NCBI RefSeq assembly: GCF_020532625.1
Contig: NZ_JAJAUY010000034.1
Coordinates: 1-50,317 of the forward strand
Length of the DNA: 50,317 nucleotides
Source of the DNA: Streptomyces antimicrobicus
GTDB lineage: Bacteria; Actinomycetota; Actinomycetes; Streptomycetales; Streptomycetaceae
Direction of reading: 5' to 3'
A program made the position numbers and the translations under genes. The notes under the pieces are model-generated. The model worked only from the letters and a program-made list of their open reading frames with translations, was not told where the DNA came from and ran no database searches. Positions 1 through 8,166 of this stretch are shown piece by piece. Every line of letters begins with the position of its first letter. The first letter of the stretch is position 1.

Positions 1-418
1 AGGCCCGCCCGCGCGTGGCCCGCTGCGCGGAGCTTCTCCCCGCCCCGCCCCTTCCCGGACCGGGGCCCCGCCCCCCGGACCCCGCACCTCAAGCGCCGAC
101 GGCGCTGGACGGTTCCAGCCCCGCCGACCGCGAGGTGCGGGGCGGAAGAACCCGCGCCCCGGCCCAGGGGCTCGCGGGCGGAGGGCCCGGCGCCGTCGGC
201 GCTCAAGCGCACGGCGGGCGGTCCGGGCCCAGGGGCCGCAGGCCCGCCCGCGCGCGGCCCGCTGCGCGGAGGCTCTCCCCACCCCGCCCCTTCCCGGACC
301 GGGGCCCCGCCCCCCGGACCCCGCACCTCAAGCGCCGACGGCGCTGGACGGTTCCGGCCCAGCCGACCGCGAGGTGCGGGCCGGAAGAACCCGCGCCCCC
401 GGCTCAGGGGCACGGGGG
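1..418. repeat. Imperfect tandem duplication, period 239 bp
   Basis: Bases 1 to about 180 recur at 240 to about 419 at a constant offset of 239 bases, with only scattered substitutions and a first one-base length difference near 158/397. The unit contains GC-rich inverted segments and one short hairpin. Reading frames crossing it are Pro/Ala/Arg-rich, have no family resemblance and run equally in several frames, so I treat the stretch as non-coding. The left copy may continue beyond the window. Confidence 0.8.
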
Positions 419-506
419 CGGAAGCGCCGTCGGCGCTGAAGCGTGGGACGAGCGGCCGGCGCCGTCGGCGCTGAAGCGGGGCCAGGCGGCCCGGCGCCGT
501 CGGCGC
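92..506. repeat. Six copies of a GCGCC-N3-GGCGC hairpin
   Basis: Short dyads with a 5-6 bp stem and a GTC or GAC loop lie at about 92-106, 190-202, 331-345, 423-437, 459-471 and 494-506. Both orientations occur. The copies at 92 and 331 belong to the 239-bp duplication; the others are extra. Several are followed by the same context (CTGAAGCG or CTCAAGCG). They resemble dispersed intergenic palindromes of high-GC actinomycetes. Transcript-end or mRNA-stability roles are possible but not shown. Confidence 0.7.
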
Positions 507-773
507 ACAAGCGCGGAGCGGGCGGGCCGGCCCCGCCAGCCCGAGCGCCGGGCGGGCGGTACGCCCCGCTGACCCCGAGCGCCGGGGGGTACGGCCCCGC
601 CTGGGCCCAGCCGGGGCCCGGGGCAAGGCCCCGCACCCGTCGCCGCCGAGCCGGGGTCCGGGGCAGGGCCCCTCCGGGCCGAGCCGCGGGCCGGGGCAAG
701 GCCCCGCGCCGTCGCCGCCGAGCTGGGGCCCGGGGGCCGGGGCAGGCCCCGGGAAGGTGGCGGGAGGGGTTCG
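507..773. other. GC-rich gene-free stretch before the Lrp gene end
   Basis: No credible gene is visible. Two loosely similar segments (about 640-690 and 709-755) share a CGTCGCCGCCGAG core followed by G-rich then C-rich runs that can fold back. This stretch lies downstream of the Lrp/AsnC gene stop, so a hairpin here could end that transcript. No T-tract is present, and the exact element cannot be defined by eye. Confidence 0.45.
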
Positions 774-1229
774 TCAGGCCGGGGCGCCTGAGGTGAAGCG
801 GCGGAGGAGGGGGGAGAGGACCAGGACGGACTTGGTGCGTTCCACGAACGGCTCGCCCGCGATCCGCTCCAGCACCCGCTCGAAGTGCCGCATGTCGGAG
901 GCGAAGACCTGGACGAGGGCGTCCGCGTCGCCCGTGACGGTCGACGCGGACACCACCTCCGGGTACCGCTCCAGACCTCGCCGGATGTCGTCCGGCGAGG
1001 TGTTGTGGCGGCAGAAGATCTCGATGAAGCCCTCGGTCTCCCAGCCCATGGCGGCCGGGTCGACCCGGACCGTGAAGCCGGTGATGGCGCCTTCGGCGCG
1101 GAGCCGGTCGACCCGGCGCTTGACCGCCGGGGCCGACAGGCCGACCTCGGAGCCGATGTCCGCGTAGGAGCGGCGGGCGTCCTCGGCGAGGGCGTGCACG
1201 ATGCGTTCGTCGAGATCGTTCAGTCGCAC
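774..1229 (-). CDS. Lrp/AsnC-family transcriptional regulator
   Basis: Predicted DNA-binding regulator of about 151 residues, the usual length for the family. An N-terminal winged helix-turn-helix (about residues 5-55, containing RSYADIGSEVGLSAPAVKRR) is followed by an alpha/beta ligand-binding RAM domain (about 70-140). The GTG at 1229 gives the typical start VRLNDLDERIV, so I prefer it to a TTG further upstream. The gene begins 10 bases after the permease stop, so the two are probably co-transcribed and translationally coupled. Members of this family often sense amino acids and control transport or degradation genes; control of the adjacent permease is inferred from position. Confidence 0.9.
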   Translation of the reverse strand: MRLNDLDERIVHALAEDARRSYADIGSEVGLSAPAVKRRVDRLRAEGAITGFTVRVDPAAMGWETEGFIEIFCRHNTSPDDIRRGLERYPEVVSASTVTGDADALVQVFASDMRHFERVLERIAGEPFVERTKSVLVLSPLLRRFTSGAPA

Positions 1230-1239
1230 GGGGGCAGGA

Positions 1240-2703
1240 TCACTTCTCTGTCGGTACCTCGGCCGCCTCCGGCGCAAGGCTGGAGCGGCGCATTCCGTAG
1301 CAGAAGTAGATCACGAGGCCGACGACCATCCAGACACCGAACGCGAGCCAGGTCGCGCCGGGCAGGCTCACCATCAGCCAGCCGCAGGCGAGGAAGCCGA
1401 GGATCGGCGTCACCGGGAACAGCGCCACCTTGAAGGTGCGCGGCAGGTCCCGCTTGGTGTAGCGCAGGATCACGACCGCGATGTTGACCAGCGCGAAGGC
1501 GAACAGCGTGCCGATGCTGGTGGCGTTGGCCAGCTCGCCGAGCGGGATGAAGGCCGCGAGCGCGCCGCAGAAGAGGGAGACGATCAGGACGTTGACGCGC
1601 GGGGTGCCGGTCTTCTCGTCGACCTTGGCGAAGGCCTTGGGCACGAGGCCGTCGCGGGACATCGCGAAGAGGATGCGGGTCTGGCCGTAGAGGACGGCGA
1701 AGACGACGGACGCGATGGCGACCACGGCGCCGGCCGCGAGCACGACGCCCCAGAAGCTGTGACCGGTCACGTTGGTCATGACCTGCGCCAGCGCGGCCTC
1801 GGTGCCCTCGAAGTCCTGCCACGGCATGGCGCCGACGGCGACGAAGGCGACCAGCACGTACAGGACGGTCACGATGGCGAGCGAGAGCATGATCGCGCGC
1901 GGCAGGTCCTTCTTCGGGTCCCTGGCCTCCTCACCGGCGGTGGAGGCGGCGTCGAAACCGATGTACGAGAAGAACAGGCTGGAGGCGGCGGCGCTGATGC
2001 CGGTGACGCCGAGCGGGGCGAGCGGGGTGTAGTTGCCGGCCTTGATGCCCATGACGCCGATGCCGATGAAGAGCAGCAGCGTGACGATCTTCACCGCGAC
2101 CATGATCGAGTTGATCGTGGCGCTCTCCTTGGCGCCGCGCATCAGGAAGACCATGGAGAGCAGGACGACGACCAGCGACGGCAGGTTGATCCAGCCGCCC
2201 TCGCCGAGCGGCGCCGAGAGGGTCTCGGGGATGGTGAACCCGACGGTCCCTTCGAGGAGTTCGTTGAGGTACTGCCCCCAGCCGACGGCCACGGCCGCGA
2301 CGGAGACGGCGTACTCCAGGACCAGGCACCAGCCGCAGATCCAGGCGATGAGCTCGCCCATGGTGGCGTAGGCGTACGAGTACGAGGAGCCGGAGACCGG
2401 CACGGAGCCCGCCAGCTCGGCGTAGGACAGGGCCGAGAAGAGGGCCGTGAGGCCGGCGATGACGAAGGAGATCGTCACGGCCGGGCCCGCCTGGGGGGCC
2501 GCCTCGCCGAGGACGACGAAGATGCCGGTGCCGAGGGTCGCGCCGATGCTGATCATGGTCAGCTGCCACATGGTGAGCGAGCGCTTGAGCGCACCGCCCT
2601 CGCCCTGGCCGGCCTCGCTCACGAGTCGGTCGACGGGCTTGCGGCGAAGCAGCGGGTTGGCGGGCCGCTGCGTGAGCGGCGGCGCCTGGCCGTGGTCCAG
2701 CAC
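1240..2703 (-). CDS. APC-superfamily amino acid permease (cationic amino acid transporter type)
   Basis: Integral membrane transporter of about 487 residues with about 12 hydrophobic segments. Family signatures are visible: the TM1 region IGATLGTGIFVVLGE, then SGSSYSYAYATMGEL, and AGEEARDPKKDLPRAI in the middle of the protein. The start is decided by a good ribosome site: AAAGGAG lies 8 bases before the GTG at 2703, so a longer upstream reading is rejected. It resembles the cationic amino acid transporter branch, but the substrate cannot be read from sequence. The gene is followed by an Lrp/AsnC regulator, which suggests amino-acid-responsive control. Confidence 0.9.
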   Translation of the reverse strand: MLDHGQAPPLTQRPANPLLRRKPVDRLVSEAGQGEGGALKRSLTMWQLTMISIGATLGTGIFVVLGEAAPQAGPAVTISFVIAGLTALFSALSYAELAGSVPVSGSSYSYAYATMGELIAWICGWCLVLEYAVSVAAVAVGWGQYLNELLEGTVGFTIPETLSAPLGEGGWINLPSLVVVLLSMVFLMRGAKESATINSIMVAVKIVTLLLFIGIGVMGIKAGNYTPLAPLGVTGISAAASSLFFSYIGFDAASTAGEEARDPKKDLPRAIMLSLAIVTVLYVLVAFVAVGAMPWQDFEGTEAALAQVMTNVTGHSFWGVVLAAGAVVAIASVVFAVLYGQTRILFAMSRDGLVPKAFAKVDEKTGTPRVNVLIVSLFCGALAAFIPLGELANATSIGTLFAFALVNIAVVILRYTKRDLPRTFKVALFPVTPILGFLACGWLMVSLPGATWLAFGVWMVVGLVIYFCYGMRRSSLAPEAAEVPTEK

Positions 2704-2897
2704 GAGGGGGACTCCTTTGACACTGCGGATCGTGGACGTCCTGGGGTGGGTGGACGTCCGGGGGGTGGACGGCTTCGACCGCAGCGGTCCTGGCAGGAGC
2801 GGGCCTGGGCAGGCCTGTGCAGGGGGACCGCCGAGCAGGCGGTCGCGCCACTCCACGTACAGCGAGTGAGCCTAGGGGCTGGGGGTTCCCGCCCGTA

Positions 2898-2980
2898 ATG
2901 CACCATCCTTGCATATTCGCGAACGATCGTTGCGCGGATCTGTCCGGGATGGGCCTTTGTTGCGCAGGGATGATCGATCA
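2898..2980. promoter_or_regulatory. Dyad cluster between the permease and SGNH hydrolase genes
   Basis: The 449-bp divergent gap (2704-3152) has no gene but holds three short dyads: ATGCA-N7-TGCAT at 2898-2914, AACGATCGTT at 2922-2931 and TGATCGATCA at 2971-2980. The last two centres are 49 bp apart. The stretch is less GC-rich than its surroundings, as expected for a regulatory region. The Lrp/AsnC protein encoded with the permease is the obvious candidate to bind here, by inference only. A TTGACA hexamer at 3008-3013 could be a -35 element for the rightward gene, but I see no good -10. Confidence 0.4.
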
Positions 2981-3152
2981 ATGCGCGGTCACCCTGGGCC
3001 ACCATTCTTGACACTTCGTCAGATTTCCCGCAGCGTTCCTCCGGCGCCGGGCGTGGCACGGGCCTTCGCCCGGGGTATCGGTGAACGCGCCGGTCCCGGC
3101 ACTGACGCGGGCCCGCCGGCAGCGGTGCGGACCCGAGGAGCGGAGGCGACGC

Positions 3153-4316
3153 GTGAGCCCTGACCACCGGACCTGGGACACCCCGGACCCGCAGCCGCCG
3201 CCCGGCGGCCCCGCGGCCTACGGCGCCCGGCCCGACCCCGACCCCGACGGCGCACGACCCGACCCCGACCCCGACCCCGACGGCACCCGGCCCGACCCCG
3301 GCCCCGGCCCCGCCGCCGACGGCGCCTGGCTGGACCCCGGCCCCTTCCTGCGCGGCGTCGCCTGGCTGGACCGGGGCCGGGTGGTCCGTGCCGACCCGGC
3401 GGACACGCTGCGGCTGCCCTGGGACACCGGGGAGCGGGCCACGCTGCCCATCGGGGTCCGGCTGGAGTTCGCCGCGGATCCGCAGGTCACCGCGGTGGAG
3501 ATCGGCTACCGGGCGACCGTGCCCGGACCGACCGACGCCCTGCGCGACCTCGCCCACGGCTTCGCGTTGTGGAACCGCGCCGGGCTGCTGACCGAGGTGT
3601 TCACCGAACCCGCCACCGAGGCGGTCGTACGGATCCCGCTCCCGCCCGGCCTCGGCCCGTACACGGTGCACCCGCCCGAGGCCCAGTCCCCGCTGGTCCT
3701 GGGCCTGCGCGGGATCGGCGGCCCGCTCGTCCCGGCGCCGCCGGCGCCGCGCTGGGTGGTGCACGGCGACTCCATCACCGAGGGCTGGTGGTCGACCCGG
3801 CCCGCGCACGGCTGGACCGCCGTCGCCGGCCGCACGCTGGGCTGGGACACCGTCAACCTCGGCTACGCGGGCGCGGCCCGCGGCGAGCTGGCCGTGGCCG
3901 AGCAGCTCGCGAGCCTGCCCGCCGACGTGCTCACCCTCGCCTTCGGCACCAACTGCTGGACCCGGGTGCCGCACTCGGCGCCCCTGCTGTACGAGACCAC
4001 GCGCGCCTTCCTGGAACTGGTCCGCCAGGGCCACCCGCGCACCCCGCTGCTGCTGGTCTCCCCCGTCCTGCGACCCGACGCCGAACGCACCCCGAACCGG
4101 CTCGGTGCCACCCTCGGCGCGCTGCGCGACGCGATGGAACGGGCCGTCGGCGACCGGATCGCCGCCGGGGACGACCGGCTGGCCCTGCTGCCGGGCCGCG
4201 ACCTGCTCGGCCCCGAGCACCTGGAGGACGGCCTGCACCCCAACGACGCCGGGCACGCGCTCCTCGGCCTGTCTGTGGCCACGGCCCTGCGGCGGGCCGG
4301 GTTCACCGGGGGGTGA
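3153..4316 (+). CDS. SGNH/GDSL-family hydrolase
   Basis: Probable esterase/lipase-type serine hydrolase of about 387 residues. Block I GDSITEG supplies the nucleophilic Ser, FGTNCW matches the block III G-x-N motif, and EDGLHPNDAGH supplies the D-x-x-H acid/base pair near the C-terminus. The GTG start at 3153 has GGAGG six bases upstream; no signal peptide is visible. The first 60 residues are a Pro/Asp-rich linker of PDPDPDG repeats, followed by a beta-rich region of about 140 residues before the catalytic domain, an arrangement seen in two-domain SGNH hydrolases. The substrate is unknown. Confidence 0.85.
   Translation: MSPDHRTWDTPDPQPPPGGPAAYGARPDPDPDGARPDPDPDPDGTRPDPGPGPAADGAWLDPGPFLRGVAWLDRGRVVRADPADTLRLPWDTGERATLPIGVRLEFAADPQVTAVEIGYRATVPGPTDALRDLAHGFALWNRAGLLTEVFTEPATEAVVRIPLPPGLGPYTVHPPEAQSPLVLGLRGIGGPLVPAPPAPRWVVHGDSITEGWWSTRPAHGWTAVAGRTLGWDTVNLGYAGAARGELAVAEQLASLPADVLTLAFGTNCWTRVPHSAPLLYETTRAFLELVRQGHPRTPLLLVSPVLRPDAERTPNRLGATLGALRDAMERAVGDRIAAGDDRLALLPGRDLLGPEHLEDGLHPNDAGHALLGLSVATALRRAGFTGG
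3231..3312 (+). repeat. GACCCC-type short tandem repeat inside the SGNH hydrolase gene
   Basis: Repeated GACCCC/CGACGG hexamers encode the PDPDPDG linker near the hydrolase N-terminus. The unit length is a multiple of three, so copy-number change would keep frame and alter only linker length. Confidence 0.75.
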
Positions 4317-4431
4317 GTGAACCACCCCACAGCGGATCGGTTGAACGGATCTCCCGCAGGGCCGCGTGTCTCCGGCACAGTGCCCGCCCACCGCGGCGGG
4401 CGACACGGCTCACACGCTGGGAGATATCACC

Positions 4432-5421
4432 ATGGGTGCAGTGCGCGGAACGTCCCTCGCGGCCGTCGCCGTCGCCGTCGCCGTCGCTCTGACGGCGACC
4501 GCGTGCGGCGGGACCGAGGACAAGGCCGGGGACGCGGCGAAGGGCGCCGGAGCCGGCGCCGCCGCGCCCGCCCAGGCGCCGGCCGGCGCCGCGGTCGGGC
4601 CGGGCGGCCAGCTCGCGGTCCGGCAGGACGCCGCCCTGGGACCCGTACTGGTCGACGGGGCCGGCTTCACCCTCTACCGGTTCGACAAGGACACCGCGAA
4701 GCCGCCCACGTCCACCTGCGACGGGGACTGCGCCAAGGCCTGGCCGCCGGTGCCGGCCGCCGACGCCAAGGCCGCGGCCGGCACGGACCCGTCGCTGCTG
4801 GGCGAGGTGGTCCGCCCCGACGGCTCCAAGCAGCTGACGGTGGCTGGCTGGCCCGCGTACCGCTTCGCCAAGGACACCGCCCCCGGCGAGACCAAGGGGC
4901 AGGGCGTCGGCGGCACCTGGTTCGCGCTCGCCCCGGACGGCAAGAAGGCCGCGAAGGCGGCGGGCGACGGCGCCGGGAACGGGGGCGGCGGCAACGGCGC
5001 CGGCTCCTACGGAGACGGGTACGGCAACGGCGGCGGCGCCGGCGGCGCTGCCCCGGCCGCCCTGCCCGGCCTCTCCGTGGCCAAGGACCCCAAGCTCGGC
5101 GACCACGTGGTGGACAGGAACGGCATGACGGTCTACCGGTTCAAGCCCGACACCGCCTGGCCGATGGTCTCCAAGTGCACCGGCGACTGCCTGGCCAAGT
5201 GGCCGGTCGTCGCACCGGTGGACAAGGCGGACACCAAGGGCGTCACGGAGCGGAACTACCTCGTCCTGGACCGCCCCGACGGCAAGAAGCAGCAGACCAT
5301 CGACTGCTGGCCGGTCTACACCTTCACCGGCGACAAGAAGCCCGGCGACATCAACGGCCAGGGTGTCGGCGGCACTTGGTACGCCGTCGCCCCCGACGGG
5401 AAGCTGATCACCACCCAGTGA
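4432..5421 (+). CDS. Lipoprotein with paired secreted repeats (SCO0930 type, PF03640-like)
   Basis: Exported protein of about 329 residues. Residues 1-25 form a signal peptide ending in a lipobox-like ATAC, with Cys25 the likely lipidated residue. After an Ala/Gly linker come two double units. Each has a first half with LYRFDKDT or VYRFKPDT plus a Cys pair in a CxGDC context, and a second half with GWPAYRF or CWPVYTF and then GQGVGGTW(F/Y)A. A Gly-rich spacer separates the units. These match the short repeated lipoprotein domain of unknown function known in Streptomyces; a redox or electron-transfer role has been suggested for relatives but is not evident here. ATG 4432 has GGGAG eight bases upstream. 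Confidence 0.85.
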   Translation: MGAVRGTSLAAVAVAVAVALTATACGGTEDKAGDAAKGAGAGAAAPAQAPAGAAVGPGGQLAVRQDAALGPVLVDGAGFTLYRFDKDTAKPPTSTCDGDCAKAWPPVPAADAKAAAGTDPSLLGEVVRPDGSKQLTVAGWPAYRFAKDTAPGETKGQGVGGTWFALAPDGKKAAKAAGDGAGNGGGGNGAGSYGDGYGNGGGAGGAAPAALPGLSVAKDPKLGDHVVDRNGMTVYRFKPDTAWPMVSKCTGDCLAKWPVVAPVDKADTKGVTERNYLVLDRPDGKKQQTIDCWPVYTFTGDKKPGDINGQGVGGTWYAVAPDGKLITTQ

Positions 5422-5434
5422 CGGCCCTAGGACC

Positions 5435-5468
5435 GCGCGGCCCCCTCCCGTCCCCCGGGGGGCCGCGC
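5435..5468. terminator. Hairpin after the lipoprotein gene
   Basis: A perfect 11-bp stem, GCGCGGCCCCC (5435-5445) pairing with 5458-5468 around a 12-base loop, starts 14 bases after the lipoprotein stop. It has no T-tract, which is common for terminators in high-GC actinomycetes. It would separate the lipoprotein transcript from the LytTR regulator gene that starts at 5498. Confidence 0.6.
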
Positions 5469-5497
5469 TCGCCGTACGCCGCGTGTAGCTTGGGCCC

Positions 5498-6316
5498 ATG
5501 CTGCGCGTGCTGGCCGTGGACGACGAGAAGCCCCTCCTGGAGGAGTTGCTCTACCTGCTGCGCTCGGATCCCCGCGTGGCGAGCGCCGAGGGCGCCTCGG
5601 ACGCCACGCAGGCGCTGCGCCGGGTGAGCCGTGCGCTGGAGTCCGGTCCCGACGGCCCGGACGGCATCGACGTGGTCTTCCTGGACATCCACATGGCGGG
5701 GCTGACCGGGCTCGACATCGCCCGGCTGCTCGCCGGGTTCGCCCGGCCGCCGCTGATCGTGTTCGTCACCGCCCACGAGGGGTTCGCCGTCCAGGCCTTC
5801 GACCTCAAGGCGGTGGACTACGTCCTCAAGCCGGTCCGCCCGGAGCGGCTGGCCGAGGCGGTGCGGCGGGCCTGTGCGCAGCTGGGCCGGGCCGCCCCGG
5901 CCGAGGAGGAGGCGGCGCCCCCGTCGCCCGTGCCGCCGGCGCGGCGCCGGGCCCGGCCGGAGCCGGTCGGCGCGGACCGGGCGGCCGACCAGATCGCGGT
6001 CGAGCTGGGCGGGGTCACCCGGTTCGTGGCCATCGCCGACATCGCGTACGTCGAGGCGCAGGGCGACTACGCCCGGCTGCACACCGACGAGGGCAGCCAC
6101 CTCGTGCGCATCCCGCTGTCCACGCTGGAGGAGCGCTGGGCCGCGCGCGGGTTCGTCCGGATCCACCGCCGCCACCTGGTGGCGCTGAGCCGGATCGACG
6201 AGCTCCGGCTGGAGGCGGGTACCACCAGCGTCCGCGTCGGCCCGGCCGAACTCCAGGTCAGCCGCCGCCACGCGCGCGCCCTGCGCGACCTGCTGATGCG
6301 CCGGGCCACGGGCTGA
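5498..6316 (+). CDS. LytTR-family response regulator
   Basis: Two-component response regulator of 272 residues. The N-terminal receiver has the acidic pair Asp8/Asp9, phospho-acceptor Asp63 in FLDIHM, Thr91 and Lys111 in VLKPVRP. A Pro/Arg-rich linker (about 130-160) leads to a C-terminal LytTR DNA-binding domain (about 165-265) with VEAQGDYARLHT and FVRIHRRHLVAL. It is followed by a symporter gene and a LytS-type kinase gene, the likely partner. The three form one rightward unit, and the symporter is the probable regulated function. The ATG at 5498 has only a weak Shine-Dalgarno. Confidence 0.92.
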   Translation: MLRVLAVDDEKPLLEELLYLLRSDPRVASAEGASDATQALRRVSRALESGPDGPDGIDVVFLDIHMAGLTGLDIARLLAGFARPPLIVFVTAHEGFAVQAFDLKAVDYVLKPVRPERLAEAVRRACAQLGRAAPAEEEAAPPSPVPPARRRARPEPVGADRAADQIAVELGGVTRFVAIADIAYVEAQGDYARLHTDEGSHLVRIPLSTLEERWAARGFVRIHRRHLVALSRIDELRLEAGTTSVRVGPAELQVSRRHARALRDLLMRRATG

Positions 6317-6426
6317 GCCGGTGACCTGGGCGGGCCCGGCCCGCTCCGCCGCGAACGTGCCTGTCGCACCGCGCCCCCGTCTGCGTACACTCCCGTCACC
6401 CCGCCGCCTGCCGAAGGACTCGCCCG

Positions 6427-8166
6427 GTGAACCAGACGTACGCGCTGACCGCGGTCACCGCCGTCGTCCTGGCCACCGTGCTGGTGGGCGCGCTGGGCCT
6501 GCGGATGTCCCGGACGACCTCCGACTTCTACGTCGCCTCGCGCACGGTCGGCCCCCGGCTGAACGCGGCGGCCATCAGCGGCGAGTACCTCTCCGCCGCG
6601 TCCTTCCTGGGCATCGCGGGGCTGGTGCTGCTGCAGGGGCCGGCGATGCTCTGGTACCCGGTCGGGTACACCGCCGGGTACCTGGTGCTGCTGGTGCTGG
6701 TGGCGGCCCCGCTGCGGCGCTCCGGCGCGTACACGCTGCCCGACTTCGCCGAGGCCCGGCTCCAGTCGCGGGCGGTGCGCCGGATCTCGGTGCTGTTCGT
6801 GGTCGGGGTGGGCTGGCTGTACCTGCTGCCCCAACTGCAGGGCGCGGGGCTGACGCTGGAGATCCTCACCGGGGCTCCGCACTGGGTGGGCGGGCTGGTG
6901 GTGGCCTGCGTGGTGACGGCCGCCGTGGCGGCCGGCGGGATGCGCAGCATCACGTTCGTGCAGGCCTTCCAGTACTGGCTGAAGCTGACGGCGCTGCTGG
7001 TGCCGGCCTTCTTCCTGCTGGCGGCCTGGGCCGGGGACGGCGCGCCGCGCGCCACCCTGGACGCCCCGGCGACCTTCCGCGAGCACACGGTGGTGACGCT
7101 CGCCGAGGACGTCAGGCTGTCCGTCGCGGCGCCGCTCACGCTGACGGTGACCGGCACGGTCGACGGCCGGGCGCACGACGGGCAGGTGGTGACGCTGTCC
7201 GCCGGCCGGCACGAGGTGCGGGCGGCGACCCGCCTGGAGTTCCTGCCCGGCAGTGCGGTGCCGCGCACCCGCCCCGCGGCCGGCATGGGGGTCTCCAGCT
7301 GGTCGCAGCCGCTGTCCGGGCCCCAGGACGGCCACCGGCTCTACGCGACGTACGGCCTGATCCTGGCCACGTTCCTGGGCACCATGGGCCTGCCGCACGT
7401 GGCCGTGCGCTTCTACACGAGCCCCGACGGGCGGGCGGCCCGGCGCACCACGCTGGTGGTGCTGGGACTCGTCGGCGCGTTCTACCTGCTGCCCGCGGTG
7501 TACGGGGCGCTGGGCCGGCTCTACGCGCCGGAACTGGCGCTGACCGGGGACGCGGACGCGGCCGTGCTGGTGCTGCCCGAGCGGATGGTGGGCGGGACCC
7601 TGGGCGATCTGCTGGGGGCGCTGCTCGCGGGCGGGGCGTTCGCCGCGTTCCTGTCGACGGCCTCGGGGCTGACGGTGGCGGTGGCCGGGGTGCTGCACCA
7701 GGACGTGCTGCCGGGCCGGGCCCGCACGGTGAGCGCCTTCCGGTACGCGGCGCCGGCGGCCATGGCGGTGCCGCTGGCGGGGAGCGTGGCGGCCACCGAC
7801 GTGCCGGTCGCGGACGCGGTGGGGCTGGCCTTCGCGGTGTCGGCCTCGTCGTTCTGCCCGCTGCTCGTGCTGGGCATCTGGTGGCGCGGGCTGACCCCGC
7901 CCGGCGCGGTCGCGGGGCTGCTGACCGGGGGCGGGGCGGCGCTGAGCGCGGTCCTGGCGACGCGGGCCGGGCTGGCTCCGGCCGGCTGGGTCCACACCCT
8001 GCTGGCCTGGCCGGCCGTCTGGTCGGTGCCCCTGGGCTTCCTGACGATGGCGGGGGTGTCCCTGGCCACCCGGTCGCGGATCCCGCCCGGTACGGCGGCC
8101 ACCTTGACCCGGCTGCACCTGCCCGAGGACGTCGCGGCCCACCCCCCGGCCGGGGGGCACCGGTGA
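6427..8166 (+). CDS. Sodium:solute symporter (SSS family, acetate permease-like)
   Basis: Membrane transporter of 579 residues with about 13 transmembrane segments. SSS features include SDFYVASRTVGP, ISGEYLSAASFLGIAG near the N-terminus and LLAGGAFAAFLSTASGL in the second half. It is closest in appearance to cation/acetate symporters. A hydrophilic insertion of about 110 residues (roughly 205-310) sits between two membrane segments and is probably an extracytoplasmic domain. The GTG at 6427 has GAAGGA upstream. The stop overlaps the next gene start as GTGA, so transporter and kinase are translationally coupled. The exact substrate (acetate, pyruvate or another small acid) cannot be decided. 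Confidence 0.9.
   Translation: MNQTYALTAVTAVVLATVLVGALGLRMSRTTSDFYVASRTVGPRLNAAAISGEYLSAASFLGIAGLVLLQGPAMLWYPVGYTAGYLVLLVLVAAPLRRSGAYTLPDFAEARLQSRAVRRISVLFVVGVGWLYLLPQLQGAGLTLEILTGAPHWVGGLVVACVVTAAVAAGGMRSITFVQAFQYWLKLTALLVPAFFLLAAWAGDGAPRATLDAPATFREHTVVTLAEDVRLSVAAPLTLTVTGTVDGRAHDGQVVTLSAGRHEVRAATRLEFLPGSAVPRTRPAAGMGVSSWSQPLSGPQDGHRLYATYGLILATFLGTMGLPHVAVRFYTSPDGRAARRTTLVVLGLVGAFYLLPAVYGALGRLYAPELALTGDADAAVLVLPERMVGGTLGDLLGALLAGGAFAAFLSTASGLTVAVAGVLHQDVLPGRARTVSAFRYAAPAAMAVPLAGSVAATDVPVADAVGLAFAVSASSFCPLLVLGIWWRGLTPPGAVAGLLTGGGAALSAVLATRAGLAPAGWVHTLLAWPAVWSVPLGFLTMAGVSLATRSRIPPGTAATLTRLHLPEDVAAHPPAGGHR

Noticed and set aside
92..506. CRISPR-like array from the regularly recurring hairpins
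   Set aside because: Spacing is irregular (about 29 to 141 bp), both orientations occur, repeats are too short and no cas genes are present.
15..796. Long open frames on both strands in the repetitive left end
   Set aside because: They are Pro/Ala/Arg-rich in every frame, overlap each other, cross the tandem duplication and show no family motif or ribosome site. High GC content removes stop codons by chance.
1201..2898. Rightward frame over the permease gene
   Set aside because: Its translation is a Glu/Asp/Arg/Gly-rich antisense shadow, while the minus strand gives a clear 12-helix permease.
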